64,000 nt of DNA from NCBI GenBank assembly GCA_001643675.2, contig LSRY02000041.1, positions 2,501 to 66,500 on the forward strand, given 5' to 3'. This stretch comes from Monocercomonoides exilis. Taxonomy: Eukaryota; Preaxostyla; Oxymonadida; Polymastigidae. Under the pieces are notes generated by a model. It had not been told where the DNA came from, did no database searches, and saw only the letters and a list, made by a program, of their open reading frames with translations. Below are positions 1 through 12,647 of the stretch, one piece after another; within the stretch, counting starts at the first letter, position 1, and each line of letters starts with the position of its first letter. A program made the position numbers and the translations under genes.

Positions 1-54
1 CCTAACCCTAACCTAACCCTAACCCTAACCCTAACCCTAACCCTAACCCTAACC

Positions 55-95
<41 letters not shown>

Positions 96-140
96 CCCTA
101 ACCCTAACCCTAACCCTAACCCTAACCCTAACCTAACCTA
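1..140. repeat. Telomere repeat array (CCCTAA)n
   Basis: Tandem CCCTAA units, with occasional CCTAA and CCCTAAA variants, run from the first base and end in CCTAACCTAGG. The C-rich strand reads 5' to 3' into the chromosome, as expected at a left chromosome end whose 3' overhang would be TTAGGG. The degenerate units lie at the inner edge, typical of an old telomere-subtelomere junction. Confidence 0.97.
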
Positions 141-743
141 GGAATCTGAGACCCCATATTTTTCGGTCGTTGATCTAAGATCACCACTTTTTCAGTCAAA
201 TTCTTCATATCACATTTTCTCACTAACCAGACCAATCTGGCCCGAGAAAAAAATTCAGAGGACTATTCGCGAATTATCCGAACTTTTAGTGAAATATCAA
301 CTTCCAATAAAAATATTCACAAAAATCGATATTTTCAACTTTTTTCTCATTGACCTGACATATGACTTGATAAGTGAAAAATTGTCAAAATTTTCAAAAA
401 TTTCCAAAAAACACCCCCATCTCAAAAATTCACAAATCACATGTAGTACACGCTGGTTAAGTCTCAGGGGCCTCACATTTTTCCTCATCGAGAAAATAAT
501 TTTTTTTGATCCAAAAATTTGACCGAAAATTTTCTCATAAAATTTTCATGAAAAATGAAAAGTCCATATTGTTCGATTAAAAGTGAATAGAATGATGAAT
601 CATCCATATTGCAATCGATCTCACCACAAAAAACTGGGTCTGAATAGAAAAAAAAGCAGTAAAGGGCAAAAATGAGTAAAATTGAAAAATGATCATATTT
701 TGATGAGCCTTCCTTTATTTTTCAGGTTAGGCTCGTACTAAAT
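141..743. other. Subtelomeric spacer, no gene seen
   Basis: AT-rich sequence just inside the telomere. Short open frames on both strands (for example 289-522) have no recognisable domain and overlap each other, so I do not call them. The junction sequence TTTTTCGGTCGTTG at about 155-168 recurs in near-identical form next to the internal telomere-like tract at 4433. Confidence 0.6.
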
Positions 744-771
744 AACCCTAACCTAACCTAACCTAACCTAA
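744..771. repeat. Internal telomere-like tract
   Basis: ACCCTAA followed by four CCTAA units, about 600 bp inside the terminal array and 515 bp beyond the stop codon of the first recombinase gene. Same orientation as the telomere. From 772 to 1285 there is only AT-rich DNA that I cannot assign. Confidence 0.85.
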
Positions 772-1285
772 TTGTATTTGTTGAAATTTTTATCATTTTT
801 TCTTATAATTTTTTTTTTGATTGAATAACCTTTGATCTTTTTTATTTTTCTGAATGAAAATTGACCCATTATCTAATATTTTGACTCTATTTTGGTTTTT
901 GATTTGTTTTATAATTTTTCATTTTTATTAACATATTTGACTAACTATGTTGACATATTTTATATTATATGTTTATATAACAATATATATGATGTTTTTA
1001 TTGTGATTTTTTTTATTATAACTAACTTCTATATATACTTATAATAACTTTTTTTAACTTATAAACTTTGTTATGATGTTGTTAGTGCACTATTGAATGG
1101 ATTTCATTGATAAAGAGATGATAAAACATTGTTATTCATAAACGTTTATAAAGAGTGATAAGAAGTTATTCAAGTTTGTTTTTGTTTTTCTTTTAAAGAA
1201 AGATAATTGTTTTTTATAATTATACGTTGTTATATTGGTGTATGGTGATGTGAAAAAACATTTCATTATTTCTTCTCAATGGTTC

Positions 1286-4222
1286 TTACAAACATTGAAC
1301 ATCTTCTTCGGTATCTTCCTCCACTCTCACCCATTCACTCCCATCCTCACTCCTCTTCAACCTCTTGCTCTTCTTTGTACTCTTCATCCTCTTTATCATC
1401 ATTTCTAGTTCAGCTTCGTTCACCTCTTCTTCTTCTTCATCTCTTCTTTTCCTCTTCGTCGGCTTTTCTTCTTCTCCATTCCATTCATCTTCCATGTTGG
1501 GAGGCTTTCTTTTCTTGTATGTTTTTTTCTTTATTTCATTTGTTTGACATTGTTTTGCCTTTTCTATTATTTCTTTCAACGGAACTGGATCTGGTTTGCT
1601 GATTCTTCCTTTCTGCAACAAGACCTGAAGGTGATCGTCAATGTGTTGACGATCTCTGAAGGGGAAAGCCTTCATCATATCTGTGGCTCTTTTGCCTTCA
1701 TTATAAAGTCTAATAAGTATGTCGTCATCCTCTTTTCTCCATCTTATTCTTCTAATGTTGTTTTTTTCGTTTCTCTTTCTGTCTTTCAACACCTCTTCTC
1801 TCTCTTTCTTTCTTCTTTCATAAACTGTCATGTGCGATCGACGGTCAACCTTATGGTTGTACTTTCTTACTGGTGCCTTCGACGTGCAGCTCTCAGCCTT
1901 GCTGCAGAACAGCTCGGCCATTTCCTCAGGTGTCTTTCCTTGAAAATGAAATTGGTCTTGAATGAACTTGTATGCAATTGAAGCAGCGACTGAGTAGAGG
2001 TCTGTCTTTCTTTGTTCTTCTTCCTTCTTATCATTTATTTCTTTCATTCGATATTCTGCAACCATCATCAACTCTTCATTTTCTTCTATCAATTTCTTCG
2101 CTCCATTCTTTATGTACCTCTCTCTTTTCGCTTCCTCTACGATCACCTCTCCAAAATATTTTCTTATTCTTTCATTTACCAACTCCGTATACTTCTCCAT
2201 CGCGCTCTTTTCCTTTGGCACCTCTTCCTTGAATGAAATGCCATGAAACACCTCCAACTCCAACAGTGTTTCATCGAAGACCTGCTGCTTTTGACCTTCA
2301 CAGGGAGGAGCGATAAGACGAGATGCCACCATCGCCCGTTTTACAGCATCTTTAATGTAGCCACATTGAGAAAGTCGAATGGGGTTCCAGCCAGCAATGA
2401 AGGCTGTCTTTTCCATGATAGCTCTTTGCGTTTCTGCATCCTGATTCGACATAATGAGCGCCGTGCATATGAAGCCACTACGAAGCGAGTGGAAGCAGAA
2501 CAAATGGCGCGGATATCCTGCTGACACAGCCCTGTTTTTGAACCGTTCTCTCATGCTATCGACACTCAAAGGCCATATGAGCTTGTTAAGGTTTGTCTTA
2601 ACTTTATCTTCATTCCAATTTGACAGCCTTATTCCTGTTTTCTGATACACATATAGTGAAAGCCTATAAATCGGATCATCGTCTTTCTCCTCTTCCTCAT
2701 TTCCCTCAATTGTGATTTCTCTTCCCCAATCATATTGTCCCTTCGCTCGGTAATATATTATTGTGCAAAGAAGTTTGTTTGTGACTTTAGAACGGACCAC
2801 TTTAGTAATGTGTGATAACTTTACGTTAGCCAATGTCACTGCGCGCGCACCAGTATGGACAGCAACTAGATAAAGAGAGCTTTCAAGTGCCTTGTCGAGA
2901 TGCCTTGTTGGAATGTGATTCACTATTCGCTTGACATCCATGAGAAGTGCTGGCTCCTTTTTTAGAACTCTTTTTTGCACTTCACTTGAATATTTTAAAC
3001 AACGAACAGCATGCTTCATTGTGTCAACTGTTCTTTTATTTAATCTTCTTCCTCTTTTAATAATGTTTAATCTTTTTATTGATGGTATGATGATATAACA
3101 AATTGATGAAAGAGGATAATGGCACTCCTTGCCACAAAATAGTACGAACCCCCTGGCCATCCGATGATGCAATGGCCAAGGTTCCAAGCCGATTTTGTGT
3201 GTCCAGGTGGTTAGAAGCCGCTCAACCCAAGAATGTTTGCGTAGAGTGGCTTCTGACCAAATCCTGTCGACATGAAGATATTTCTTCGTTCCTTCCACCC
3301 CAACTCGTGCAAGAGCACAATCCATTTTTGTGGGGTGGTAATATAAATCAAAATTATTTTCTGAACAGGAGGAGGAAGAAGAGGATGAAGCAATGGCAGT
3401 GGAAGAGGAGGAAGCAGAGGCAGAGGAAGAGGCAGAGGCAGACTCAAACAATAAATGAGGAGAGAGAGAATCGGAAAGATTTTCTGTCAAAGAAGAATTC
3501 TGAGTAGATAGCTCGGATAACGCATTTGCTTTTTCAATATAAAATTGTTTATCATTTTTCAAATATAGTCTTTCTTCTTTCAATTCATCTAATGTTTCTT
3601 TTATTACATCTTTTTCCAATTCTTTTATATCATCTTCCTTTTCATCAGAGTCTCCTGAATATTCTTCCGCAGGAATATTATCTTCTGAATAATCAGAGAC
3701 GTCTAACTCTACAGAATAATCTGAGACCTCTTCACTGGTCTCAGAATCGCTTTCTTCTGAATATCTCTTTTTCTCTTTTTCTATTTCTTCTTTCGTTCTG
3801 TTTTGAATTGACAAAACTCTGTGAAGAGAAGGTGTTTTTGTGGGATTTTGCAGAGGAGGATGATGGAGTGAGCTGGAATTCGAGGGAGTTGAAGAAATAG
3901 AAAAGGAAGAAGGTTGTTGTAGATTGCGAAGTGGAGTTGAACGAATTGGAGATAAAAGTTCGTTCATCATGAGCAACATTTTTGCGCAGACTTCTTCTCG
4001 GCTTATAAATTCTGTGTTTGTATCTTTATCTTTTTCTGAGACAATCGGAGTTGAAGGTGGATAAACGATCTATGTTTAATATGAATGAAAAATAATGACA
4101 TTAAAATAAATTATTGATATGACAAAATAAAAGACACAAACATTCTGCATTGAGTCGAACACTTCATTGCTGATTTTTTCTGAACAAGTTGCACAATCGT
4201 TAGTATTCATTTGATTTTCCAT
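1286..4222 (-). CDS. Tyrosine recombinase with C-terminal Myb-like domain (Crypton-like), copy 1
   Basis: Predicted two-exon gene: exon 1 4222-4142 (27 codons), intron 4141-4070 (GTTTGT...ATAG, 72 bp), exon 2 4069-1286, giving 954 residues. The upstream start is preferred because the extended N-terminus (ISREEVCAKM) aligns with the second copy (VSRNEVCERM). A long acidic, serine-rich N-terminal part precedes the catalytic domain. The tyrosine-recombinase residues are visible: Arg in HTGARAVTLANV (about residue 435), HSLRSGF with the H-x-x-R pair (about 553), AGWNP, then the likely nucleophile Tyr in QCGYIK (about 597). A Myb/SANT-like segment (RWRKEDDDILIRLYNEG) lies at about 800-850, followed by a lysine/glutamate-rich tail. 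Such enzymes cut and rejoin DNA through a phosphotyrosine link; Cryptons are eukaryotic elements of this type. The frame is open throughout, so it may be active or domesticated. Confidence 0.85.
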
Positions 4223-4432
4223 TGTTTTTATAATTCCAAATAGAATTTATTCAAAAACTGAGTAATTCATTATGGTTATGCTCAATATTTTTTATATGAG
4301 AAAAAAGTGATGTGAAAAAAAAATTAGAAATTTTGAAAGTTAAGTATAAAAATTGTATAATACAAGTGTGTATTTCTTTTTGGCAATTAAAACAAAGCAT
4401 AAGCGAGGTTCCTAATCTGCACGTACGAAAAG

Positions 4433-4447
4433 CTTAACCCTAACCTA
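4433..4447. repeat. Short internal telomere-like tract
   Basis: TTAACCCTAACCTAG, 211 bp upstream of the start of the first recombinase gene and in the same orientation as the telomere. It is followed by TTTTTGGTCGTT, matching the sequence just inside the terminal telomere array. Confidence 0.7.
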
Positions 4448-7372
4448 GTTTTTGGTCGTTCCAACAAAACTCATTGTTAGAATTTTATTTTGTATTTCAT
4501 TATCACAATCCATTTGATTGATTTTATTCAACTTTTTAGATATTTCTCAGTGTTTAAACATTCTTCAAGAATCCTTCACAAGATGGGTTATGTTGAAGTG
4601 AATAGACTCCAATAATGTAAATCACGTATAAAGTATGTTCTTTTTTTGATTACTTCTTTCAATATCTGTTTTTCTTATACCAGACTTTTTCATATCTTTT
4701 TTGTAATTAATTTATATCGTTTTGTTAATTTATTCCTTTCGCCTTGTTACTGAAGAAGGAAGAGAAGATCCAAATTAATAAATGCGTTAAGATTGAAGCG
4801 TTTCGATATTAAATAGGTTTTGTTGTGATTGTTATTTAGAAAATATTTATATTTTGATTGAATATAAATAACTGTTATTAATAATGAAAGATCCCTTTTT
4901 ATTATCAATTAAATCAACATCTGAAAGTTTATTTGTTTCAATTGAAATTCATTTCTATATTTTTTGATTGTCAATAAAACTCTTTATTACAATGATTGAG
5001 AATACAACAATTTTTTATGATTTCAAAGAAAGAAAGTGAAAATTTATAACAATATTAAAGAATTTTTGTGAAAATGAATAATGACAGATACAAAATGGAA
5101 TATAAATTATTAATCTTGAACTGCTCAGTCTATCTTTTTATTCATTTTGATTTTCCTGTGTGAAAAAATCTAAAATTTCGAAAATAGAAATAAACAACGG
5201 TATATTTCAAGAAAATGATTATCAAAATATTTTTCATTTTATTGTTGAAATAAATTAAATTCGTTTGTTGATGCATTTCTATCATTATTATTGCAAAATG
5301 CAAATAATTATTGTTATTTTATTATGTTTTCTTGATCAATATTTTGTCAAACTCCACTTTTCCATTCAATTCCCTTGAAATTTAAAAAATCGTTTGACAC
5401 TAAGTTGCAAATTTATTTTTTCTATTTTTTCCAAATTTTTAATTTCAAAAACATATCTCATTCATGAAAAGATTTTTATATTTTCAAATTCAATCAAATT
5501 TTCTGGGTAATTCTGTGAAAATCTCATCAACTTTGTAATTTTTTCTATTTTTTCAAAAAAAATATTTTTGAAGTGACACATTTTTGTTATTGTTTTTTGA
5601 TAATATTATCCTCCAAATATTCCTATTGATAGAGATAATAAATGAAAAAGTTATTATTTTCCAATAATTCTTCTTGTTTCATTCGCATCCAATAAAAATT
5701 GTGTGCCAAGTTAACAACTTTCAGAATAACTTTCATATTTCAGTATTCAATGTGCAAAAGACTTCTCCATTCAATAACACATAAAGAATTTCATTTCTAT
5801 TGCTTCTTTCTGTTTAACAAAGCGACAATTGCACCTGTTCAAAGGATTCGCAGCCTAATATAATTGCACATTATCAAATATTTTTCTGAAGGAGAAGTGT
5901 TTTTGTGTGATATGGCAGCAAACACAAATACCATCAACTGTCAATCCAACTCACATAAATAGAAATTGAATATCCTTTTGAGCGCTGAGATGTCAAGCAT
6001 TTGAGTCCCATTTTCACTGCTTTCCAGTGTCAAAAAAGGACCCATAAAATTTTATGGTTTACGAATTTTCACTTGAAAAGTTGAAAAAAATCGATTTTAT
6101 GATGTTTTTCATAAAAATTCAAAAATTTCAAAAAAGTGTGATTTTCATCAGTTTTTCATGTTCTTCCCATTTTTCACAATTTTGAATTGACCACGGTCAT
6201 ACTAACCTAACCTAATCAAATATAACAATCATAACAACAATGTTGTAAGGTTCAAATCATCATTAAGCTTCAGTACACTATATCTATTCCTCAGAATTAT
6301 GTTGCACTGAATATTTCTTGCTCTTCTTTTTTAATAAACAAAGAATTCAAAATGTCTGAATTCAAATAAACGTGATAGATACTTTCTATAATAAATAAAT
6401 CAAAAGAAATAAACACTTTTGTCACAAACTTGAATTCATGAACTGTGCACTCAATTTTGTATTTTGACTTCTTCCTTTGAAACTGCACATTTTTCTTTCA
6501 TTCTCCATTCGTCATTTATGAATAACTTTTGTTCCCCAATAAGTGATCGTCAATAAGCATTTAATTTCATTTAACGTTTGCTGATATCTATATTCAATAA
6601 AAATGAATTTTTTTCAAGCAAATAAAGTGTAACATACTGTTTTAATCAACAAACAATGCAAACTCTTTGAACAATGTTTCTATTCCTTCAATTAACTTTT
6701 CTGAACGTTATTTTAAAAACAAATGATTTCTCCTTGATTAAAAAAATACAATTCAATCGTGAATTAATGAAAAAATATAAATCACACTGTGTTCAAGTCA
6801 TCTCATTATTCATTAAAATTGCATTCCTATTGATTTCCTTTTATTCTTTAATTTCCAGATGATATTCTCCTTCTCAATTATCATAATTGATCTTGTTATA
6901 TTATTTGGTACAAGATTTTCTGTGAAATAATTTAACTTCAACAACTAAGCAAAACATCACTCAAGACAATAAATGCAAACATTTTTGGATCCTCTTCGTA
7001 TCAAAGTTAATCCAACTTTGATAATGTTTCTATAAATGCACGATTAGTCTTGTTATTCTTCAAAGTTTATTTTTATCGCAAAGTTAATACAACTCAAAAG
7101 GTTTTGTCATTTTTTCTAATGATAAATCAATTACATTTTGCATCTATTGAATGTATTTCACATATATTCTATAATTATTTCTTTCAATAACAGTATTTTT
7201 TCAGGGAACTTTTGTAATAATATGTCTATTAATTTTTCAGAAAATCAACTGTTCACCAAAAAGTTTGATTTCACTCATTTATCTGCAAATAATTATTATA
7301 TTTTCTTTTTTATTTTGTTCAAAAAAAGTGATTCCGAAACAATTCAATCGAAATATGTGATTATGAATACTT
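4448..7372. other. AT-rich intergenic stretch with a CCTAA tract
   Basis: About 2.9 kb between the two recombinase genes with no credible coding region; open frames are under 90 codons and have AT-rich random composition. A further telomere-like ACCTAACCTAA lies at about 6204-6214. The two recombinase genes therefore alternate with short telomere-like tracts at 744, 4433 and 6204. Confidence 0.6.
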
Positions 7373-10300
7373 TTAAATGACTTCAACACATGATTCCTCT
7401 TCGTCTAATTCCCAACCAGTTCCGTCATCTTTTTTCCTCAATCGTTTGTTTCTTTTTTCTTTACTGTTATCTTCAAACAAATAATCATATATTTCATTTT
7501 CGATTTCCTCATTTTCGTCTTTGCTTGAATTTTCCCTTTTATGATTGAAATGAAACTTTAGTTTTTCCTTTCTGGAAGTTCCTGTGCTTGGCTCTTGAAC
7601 TTGTTCAACAGTTCTTCTTCCTTTATCATCAATTTTCACAACTCGTTTGTTTCTCCTACGATTATTCCTTTCAATAAAAGATTCATCTGAAAAATCGCTT
7701 TGAGAATCATCATCCTCTTCTGCTCTTTTTCTCTTCTTCGCTAACTTAATACAAGTATTTTCATCTTCTTCACAATAAGAATCATTATCTTCATCTTTAT
7801 CAAGAATTTTTCTTTGTTTCTTCTTGCCAATTAACCAACTATCAAACTCCTTCTCAAATGTTAACGGTTTTGTATTCTCCAACACCCCTTTTCGAATCAA
7901 CACACCTTTTCGAATCAACACCCTTATTCGATCTCTCACATGATTTGGGGCTCGGCTTTTGAGTTTTTCAGCTGTGGCATAAATGGATTCACCTTTATTA
8001 TACATTTCAATCACAATATCATCTTCTTCTTTCTTCCAGACTTTTCGTCTCAGATTATTCATTTCATCTCTTTCTCTGTCAATCAAATACTTTTCGAGTT
8101 TCTTCTTTTCCAGTTCCTTCCTTTCTTTCAAACCATCCAAATTCTAAATTTCTTTTATTTTCTGTTTCTTCTTTCGTCGATTTTTCATCATTATTTCTTT
8201 TGTCGTTGATTCTTCTGCCAAGTCACAATACAACTTTGCCAAAGTCTCTGCTTCAACTTTTTTGTTCACCAACTGATCTTTCACATATAATCTAACTATC
8301 TTATCTTCAATTCTCGATTTCGAATAAAAGTGATTTGAATCTCTTTCATCGTTAATTTGTTTGTACTTTTTTTCAACCATGTTCTTCAATAATTTCGTCT
8401 TCTCAACCATCTTCTTAGCAGCATTGCTTTCATACCGATTTCTTTCAACTCTATCAACCTCATCCTTCTCAAAGAACTTCTTCATCCTTCTCTTCACTTC
8501 ATCGTTGAATGCCTTTACAGAATTTATTTCCTTTTCGAGCTCGACTTTGAATGATATCCCGTGGAAGACTTCTAAATCAAGAAGAGTCTCGTCAACTTCT
8601 CCTGTACTCCCTTGTTCATTCGCAGTAACCAGCCTTGAGGATACAATTGTTCGGCGAGCGACCATTTTTATATATCCCATTTGAGCCAAATGCATCGGAG
8701 CCCAGCCTGCAATAAGAGCAGTTTTCTCCAATACTGCTTGTTTAGCTTCTGCACTAGAACCAGCCTTTATCAGTGCACTACAAATAAAACCACTTCTAAG
8801 AGAGTGGAAACTGAGGAAATTCCAGTCATAACCTGCGTGACTTGCTCTTTGTCGAAAGCGATTTCCCATGGATGCTGTCGTGATTGGCCATATTCTCTTT
8901 TTCGTGTCAATGGTGTGCTTTTTCGCTTCCCATTCAGATAACTTTATATTGGTTTTTGTTTTCAGATATCTCGAAAGCCAATAAATAGGATCTTGATTGT
9001 TTTGAACATTTTCTTGACCTTCAATGGTCACTTCATGCGCCCAAGCGAGTATTCCCTTTGCTCGATTGAACCTGAGTGTGCATAAAAGATTCCCAGTTTG
9101 CTTGGATGTTATGACTTTCACTATATCTGATAGGAAAACATTTGCTAGCGTCACTGCCCGAGCTCCAGTGTGAACGGCCACGAGAAACAGCGAGCATTCC
9201 ATTTCTTTTGCCCTGCATTCTTCTGGAAAAAGATCGATAATTCGTTGAACATCCCAAAGGAGAGCTGGCTCCTTTTCCTTTCCTTTCTTCAGAACATTTC
9301 TGTTGTGTCGCAAGCAGCAGACTGCTTCACTCATGGCTTGCTTCGTCTTCGCATTTAGCTTCTTTCCTCTCTTTATGATACTGAGACGCTTCAGAGATGG
9401 TATGATTACATATTTTATTGAATTCAAAGGATAAAAACATTCTTTTCCACAAAACAGGACAAATCCGCGAGCAAGATTCCTTTTTAGAGGCCAGGGATCA
9501 CATTCAACAAGCTTCGAATATGTTTCCAACAATGTGTTCACCCATTTGTGCTTCTTTTTTGTAGCGTTTGACCAGATGCTTCCAAGTTTCATATACTGCT
9601 GTGCAACTTCTTTCCCGACTCTTGCAACTGCGATGTCCATTTTCGTTGTTCTGTGATAATCACTTGCACTATCTTTTTCTTTATCTTGATCAGAAGTTTT
9701 GCCTGAAGTTGCTGATGAAGAAGATGATGAGGGTGGTGACTGTTTGTTCTCATTATCATTCGATATGTCTGAAATATCATGAAGTTGTTTATTTAGTATT
9801 TCTTTTGTTTCTTTTTCAACTTCTCTCAAATTTTTAATTGCACAAAGAGCATCATTGATATCCTTATCTTTTATTTTGTCATTGATTGTATCATCTATTT
9901 CGCTTTCCTCCTCTTCTTCTTCTTCAATATTTTCATCGGATTCTTCAAAATCTTCTGTTTCTTCTGAGTCTTCGAATTTATCTTCGGATTCTTCTTCATC
10001 ATCTTCGCTTTCTTCGTCAAATGAACTGATTTTTTCATTTCTTGTTTCTTTGTTTGATTCTTTATAGCACAGAGGAAGAAGAGTTCTTTTGATAGAAGGA
10101 GTTTGTGTTGGGTCTGTTAATGTTTGAAGATGATTCAGGTGGATGTGAGAAGGTGATGGAGTGGATTGCAAGGAGAAGTGTTGAGCCGAGATGTTTGTTT
10201 GAAAAGCGTTGACGGGAGTGATTGATGATGATGCGATTGGAGAGAGAAGCTCATTCATCATCCTCATCATTCTTTCGCAAACCTCGTTCCTGCTTACAAG

Positions 10301-10484
10301 GACATCGTTTCCGCAAGTCGGGCTAAGAAAGGCAGTCAGTTGTGTTGGAGTTTGCTGTTTATTGATTAAAAATGTTAATGATTCTGTAATTAAATTCTTT
10401 TTAAATAATTTAACTTTTGCAAACTTCATTAAATATAGAAAAATGTTGCTGTGGTTTCGGTGTTTCTTTTAAATAATCATTCAT
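7373..10484 (-). pseudogene. Tyrosine recombinase with Myb-like domain, copy 2, interrupted by one in-frame TAG
   Basis: Diverged paralogue of the gene at 1286-4222. Predicted exon 1 10484-10425 (20 codons), intron 10424-10355 (GTTTGC...ACAG, 70 bp), exon 2 10354-7373. Core residues are kept: GARAVTLANV (about residue 419), FHSLRSGF (about 538), AGWAP, and Tyr in QMGYIK (about 580). A single TAG at 8144-8146 separates the catalytic part from the Myb-like part (WKKEEDDIVIEMYNKG), and the frame continues without a shift on both sides. Everything from 10484 to 8147 is open, so a shorter recombinase lacking the Myb-like domain could still be made. Alternatives are a pseudogene, read-through or an unseen intron. 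The N-terminal half carries long glutamate/aspartate and serine runs, as in copy 1. Confidence 0.8.
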
Positions 10485-10679
10485 ATTCTGAAGAATATTT
10501 TTTATCAAAATATTTTGTTTAATTTTATAATCAAATAAAAAGCAACAATAAACAATGGCACACATCAATTATTCCTGCATTTTGTATTGAAATGCTTGTT
10601 CTTTCACTTTCTTCAATATCGTTATGTGGAAATAAAAATTCTGTCTGCTTATGATCTATTCGAGATTCCGAATCGTTAA

Positions 10680-12149
10680 AACTTTCGGCAAGACCGCATT
10701 ATATGGGAATGGCCTATTTTCTGTGAAAATAATATATGAGGAATGTTGATAATATATATCATGTTTTCATTCATCAGAGATGTGCGGAAGTTGACAAAAA
10801 AGTCAAAAACAAAAAATAAAATATTGAGGAAAAAATGGGTGAATGTATTTTATAAAAAAAAGAATTTCAAAAAAAAATAAATTAATCAACTTCCATGGGG
10901 TCAAATTATGATGCACTTGCACTGTCCCCTCCTCCAAGGTGATTTGATTCTTTTAATTCTGTCATTTGAGAAATGTCATTTTCATCTTACAAATCAGATT
11001 CTATCTCTAATTTTGTTGAGACATTTTCTTCTTTTTTTAATTCTACCAATTCGTTTTCTTTTTCAGTTAAGTCGAAGACGATTTCCTTTGTTAGTTCCTC
11101 AAATTGTATTTGTAAGTTTCTTTTAACCATCCACATAGAAATATTATCCACAAGATACTTTTCTCTGTATCCAGTTCTTGGAAAAAATTTCCGTAAATTC
11201 ATCCACAGACCTTCGACAGTGTTTGTACATGCATGTGTAATTTTGTTTTTGAATTCTCGCTTGTGACAGACAGTATCATGAGCGTAACCATAATCCTTCA
11301 ATCTAGCTTAAGCCTTCCATTCATCGCTCATAATCCGAGTTCCAGGAAGAATTTTGTCTCGGATTATTGGAACCAATGTCTCAGCCTTCCTATTTGGCAC
11401 AATCATCACAAAGTTCTTTCCCGCACCTCCCTCTGGTTTCCTTTCCACAGCTCCAAATATCCAAATTTGTCTCTTCTTTTACCCTCGCCCAAAATTTCTG
11501 CACCTCCAAACCGCTTCGTCGATCTCCACAATTCTTCCCGGCCCTCCAATGACAGCTTGATTTTTGTTCCAAATAGATGTGCATCTGACTCGGATAACAC
11601 TCGTCCAATAATGTTTTGTGTTTTCACTTATTCCAAGCAGTTCACCAATGTGTGCGGCTGATATACCAATGTAATAATATAAAACAATCATCAAAAACTT
11701 TCTCAGCGGTATTTTTGAATTTTCCAAAAATGTGTTTTTAAAAACTGACTGTTTTTTGCCACATTTTCCACATCTCCAATATTTGTAATATTTGCCTCCG
11801 GATGTGAATATCATTTTGCATTTATAATGTCTGCATTCAGGAGCTTCTCCTTCCAGCACATTTTCGAAATACCATTTCCAAGGACCCATTTCATCCGAAA
11901 ATATATCATTGAGTTCATAAATAGGTGTTTTTGTGAACATTCTGTGTGATAAAGACATCTGATGAATGTTTTATCAATCCCATAAATACTTGAAAATGAC
12001 CTTTTTTCAAAAAATAAAAATTATATTTTTTGACCACTTTCCGCACGTTTTTTGGAGATTATAATTGCATTATAATTAATTAGAAATCAAATAAAACAGA
12101 AATAAACTTATTCCAGACGTTCCCATATCTTCAGGTCTTGCCAAACTTT
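10680..12149. mobile_element. Merlin/IS1595-type DNA transposon, copy 1 (inactive)
   Basis: About 1.47 kb element around a broken transposase gene. Imperfect terminal inverted repeats are visible: CGGCAAGACC...ATATGGGAA at 10685-10711 against its reverse complement at about 12119-12142, and a second sub-terminal pair containing GTGCGGAA at about 10785 and 12040-12050. I could not find a convincing 8-9 bp target duplication, so the exact ends are approximate. Confidence 0.65.
10987..11958 (-). pseudogene. DDE transposase of Merlin/IS1595 (ISXO2-like) type, two in-frame stops
   Basis: The frame runs from about 11958 to 10987 and contains, in order, a cysteine-rich zinc-ribbon-like segment (CRHYKC ... 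CGKCGKKQ), a helix-rich region, then the catalytic triad context: IVEIDEAVW (first Asp), IMSDEWKA (second Asp) and NTVEGLWMNLRKFFP (Glu). This spacing and the IVEIDE and VEGLW signatures are those of ISXO2-like transposases, which in eukaryotes define Merlin transposons. TAA codons at 11479-11481 and 11308-11310 interrupt it, with no frameshift on either side. All three catalytic acidic residues are still encoded, so inactivation looks recent. Confidence 0.85.
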
Positions 12150-12645
12150 CTTCCATCCAAGATATTCACAAATTTAAATTTTGAATTTAAATTGCAAATA
12201 ATTGTCAATGGGATTGATCAAAATATTTAATTTTTCGAAAATTTTGAAAACAAACTTTTTTTAATTCCTGTCAAAAGGACTTGAAAGTTATTGCAATTAA
12301 ATAATAGTTATTGCACAACAATAAAACTTCAATAATTCCTCAAATTCGTTGGGAAAAAAAAGGCGAATTTCAACACACTTGAATCATATAATACCTTTTG
12401 CGTTCCATTGCAACCAATTTTGAAATTAATATCTGCACGCTAATGAAAATTAAAGTCAAAAAGCACACTTTAATGAAACTGTGAATAAAATCTGTTTTCA
12501 ATATTATACGAGTTAGCATGTAATAATATACTTATATTAACATACAAAAGTGAACGAATTACATACTTTTAGGTTCTATTTTAACTAAAACAGCATATTC
12601 AAATTTTCCAGATATTAAAAATTTTATTGTGGGTTAGATCAAAGA
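12150..12645. other. Spacer between transposons, nothing recognised
   Basis: AT-rich DNA between the first Merlin element and the TA-flanked MITE. No open frame or repeat unit that I can support. Confidence 0.5.
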
Positions 12646-12647
12646 TA

